DNA from: Micromonosporaceae bacterium
GTDB taxonomy: Bacteria > Actinomycetota > Actinomycetes > Mycobacteriales > Micromonosporaceae
Direction: 5' to 3'
Length of the DNA: 5,433 nucleotides
NCBI GenBank assembly: GCA_019689695.1
Contig: JADGHA010000307.1
Coordinates: 1-5,433 of the forward strand
The notes under the pieces are model-generated. The model was not told the DNA's origin, made no database searches, and saw nothing but the letters and a program-made list of their open reading frames with translations. Both the position numbers and the translations under genes were made by a program. This document shows positions 4,378 through 5,433 of this stretch, one piece after another (position 1 is the stretch's first letter; every line of letters starts with the position of its first letter).

Positions 4378-5433
4378 GGGACGGGGTGAGCGGATCCGGG
4401 GTGAAGACGGCGTCCGGAGTCTCGCCGGTCAGGCTCGAGTCCACCTTCGGCTCCGGCCCCCGCCCCCGCTCGTCGTCGATCCGGTTACGCACCTTGATCG
4501 AGACGACCGAGCCGGAGCAGTCGTCCTGCTTACCGGGGACGGTCCCCGGCGAGGCGGTCGGCCCGACGGTCGGCCGCAGCCGCAGCGGGTCGGACTTGCA
4601 GGTCGGGTCGCGCACCCACAAATCCAACGTGTACTCGTCCCGCCGCCAGCAGGAGTAGTGACCGGGCACCGGGAAGTCCGGGCACTGTTTCACCTTCCAC
4701 GGCCGCCAGCCCGCCGAACGCAGGGCGTTCTGGTACACGTTCGCGGTTTCGTCAGTCGGGCGCTCGGAGGTCAGCTCCCGCTCACGGAAGCGGCAGTCGA
4801 TGATGCACCAGCGGCTGCCGTACGAGGTGTCGGTCCGGCTCGCCTCTGCCCACGCGGGCAGTGGCAGCGCGTTGAGCGAGGTGAAGACCGGATCCCGGGT
4901 GGCGTCCCGGATCAGCAGGTAGAGCGGCAACGCGCCGAGGATGACCACCACGACCGAGAGCAGGGTGGCCAGCCGGAGCCGCTGCTGGGTGCGCAACTGC
5001 CGGCGCAGCTCGGCACGGGCGCCCACCACCGGCCGGCGCGGCCGTCCGGCCGCCGGTCGGACGGCACCCGCGGCCCGGCCCGGTGGCCGGTCCAGGGCCT
5101 CGGCCGTCCCGCTCGTGGCCTGCTCCGTTCCTGCGGCGCGGGAACCGGGCGGCGCCGCCTCCCCGGTGTCCTCCGCCCGGGCGGGTCGTGGCGGCCGGGC
5201 CGGCGAGCTCGGTGCGTTGCGGACCGGCGAGCCGGATGGGTCACCGATCGGGGAGCCGGCCGGGCCACGGGCTGGGAAGCCAGGTGCGGTGCGGGCCGGG
5301 GAACCGGGGCCGGCCGGACTGGCCGGCGTGCCGCCGGTCGCCGTGGTCGGCCGGCTGGCCGCGGCACCCAAAGGCGCAGTGCGGGCGGCGCCATTCGCCG
5401 GGGCGGTGGGCGCCGCCGACGCGGCGCGACCGG
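4367..5433 (-). CDS. Type II single-pass membrane protein with Pro/Ala-rich cytoplasmic tail and six-cysteine outer domain (5' end outside window)
   Basis: The frame is open to the right edge with no stop, so the start is probably beyond 5433. A TTG at 5371 is the only in-window near-start candidate in the tail, lacks a ribosome binding site, and lies within similar low-complexity sequence, so I read it as an internal Leu. Counting from it, residues 1-115 are Pro/Ala/Gly/Arg-rich and disordered-looking, with octad repeats at 23-62. Residues 117-133 are basic (ARAELRRQLRTQQRLRL), a membrane segment spans 134-154, and about 180 residues follow outside by the positive-inside rule. That outer part has cysteines at 189, 193, 230, 241, 258 and 285, with the stretches SRWCIIDCRFRERE, YQNALRSAGWRPW and HYSCWRRDEYTLDLWVRD. 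It ends in a Pro/Thr/Ser-rich tail. I recall similar proteins next to the alaS cluster in Micromonosporaceae, but know no function. A terminator-like hairpin follows. Confidence 0.85.
   Translation of the reverse strand, partial: GRAASAAPTAPANGAARTAPLGAAASRPTTATGGTPASPAGPGSPARTAPGFPARGPAGSPIGDPSGSPVRNAPSSPARPPRPARAEDTGEAAPPGSRAAGTEQATSGTAEALDRPPGRAAGAVRPAAGRPRRPVVGARAELRRQLRTQQRLRLATLLSVVVVILGALPLYLLIRDATRDPVFTSLNALPLPAWAEASRTDTSYGSRWCIIDCRFRERELTSERPTDETANVYQNALRSAGWRPWKVKQCPDFPVPGHYSCWRRDEYTLDLWVRDPTCKSDPLRLRPTVGPTASPGTVPGKQDDCSGSVVSIKVRNRIDDERGRGPEPKVDSSLTGETPDAVFTPDPLTPSPTG
5186..5305 (-). repeat. Five degenerate 24-bp tandem repeats encoding octapeptides
   Basis: In frame, the protein reads GSPARTAP, GFPARGPA, GSPIGDPS, GSPVRNAP, SSPARPPR: five adjacent octads with Pro fixed at position 3 and Gly/Ser at position 1. 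The matching DNA units are 24 bp and similar but not identical, which points to old unit duplication. The stretch lies in the predicted cytoplasmic tail. Confidence 0.7.

Noticed and set aside
4912..5394. A 160-codon minus-strand frame inside the membrane-protein gene
   Set aside because: It is a Pro/Arg/Ala-rich out-of-frame reading of the low-complexity tail; the frame with the membrane helix and cysteine domain is the real one.
1..5433. Mobile element, defence island, CRISPR or novel multi-gene system
   Set aside because: No transposase, integrase, terminal repeats, spacer array or nuclease/effector pair is seen; the gene order is that of a conserved actinobacterial housekeeping operon.

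Overview
The window is a very GC-rich stretch in which every gene lies on the minus strand, so transcription runs from position 5433 toward 1. It is an ordinary actinobacterial housekeeping cluster: a lineage-type membrane protein, a DUF948 protein, a DUF6167-like small membrane protein, alaS (alanyl-tRNA synthetase), ruvX/yqgF (RNase H-fold nuclease) and the first codons of mltG (endolytic murein transglycosylase). From memory, this gene order and the protein sequences resemble Micromonosporaceae (the Micromonospora/Actinoplanes group) most closely. The genus cannot be fixed from the sequence alone.

Layout in the direction of transcription. (1) 5433-4367 encodes a type II membrane protein. 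Its 5' end lies outside the window, and it has a long Pro/Ala/Gly-rich tail, one membrane segment and an outer domain with six cysteines. It is followed at once by a strong terminator-like hairpin (4324-4360). (2) 4323-4217 is a 107-base gap that probably holds the start of the next transcript. (3) DUF948 gene at 4216-3704. (4) DUF6167-like gene at 3657-3376. (5) alaS at 3379-704, overlapping the DUF6167-like stop by 4 bases (ATGA). (6) A 142-base gap (703-562) with a long two-tier hairpin. (7) ruvX at 561-109. (8) mltG from 109 off the left edge, sharing one base with the ruvX stop (TGATG).

The overlaps and short gaps suggest one operon from the DUF948 gene through mltG. It would link tRNA-Ala charging, rRNA/DNA processing by RuvX and cell-wall glycan termination by MltG with two small single-pass membrane proteins of unknown role. 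No mobile element, tRNA, rRNA, CRISPR array or defence-type system is visible.

The least ordinary signals are RNA-level and low-complexity structures: the 83-nt hairpin between alaS and ruvX, the terminator with a duplicated 5' arm at the end of the first gene, the 24-bp/octapeptide repeats in that gene's tail, and a tandem Shine-Dalgarno unit in front of the DUF6167-like gene. I found no convincing evidence of a previously undescribed multi-gene system here.
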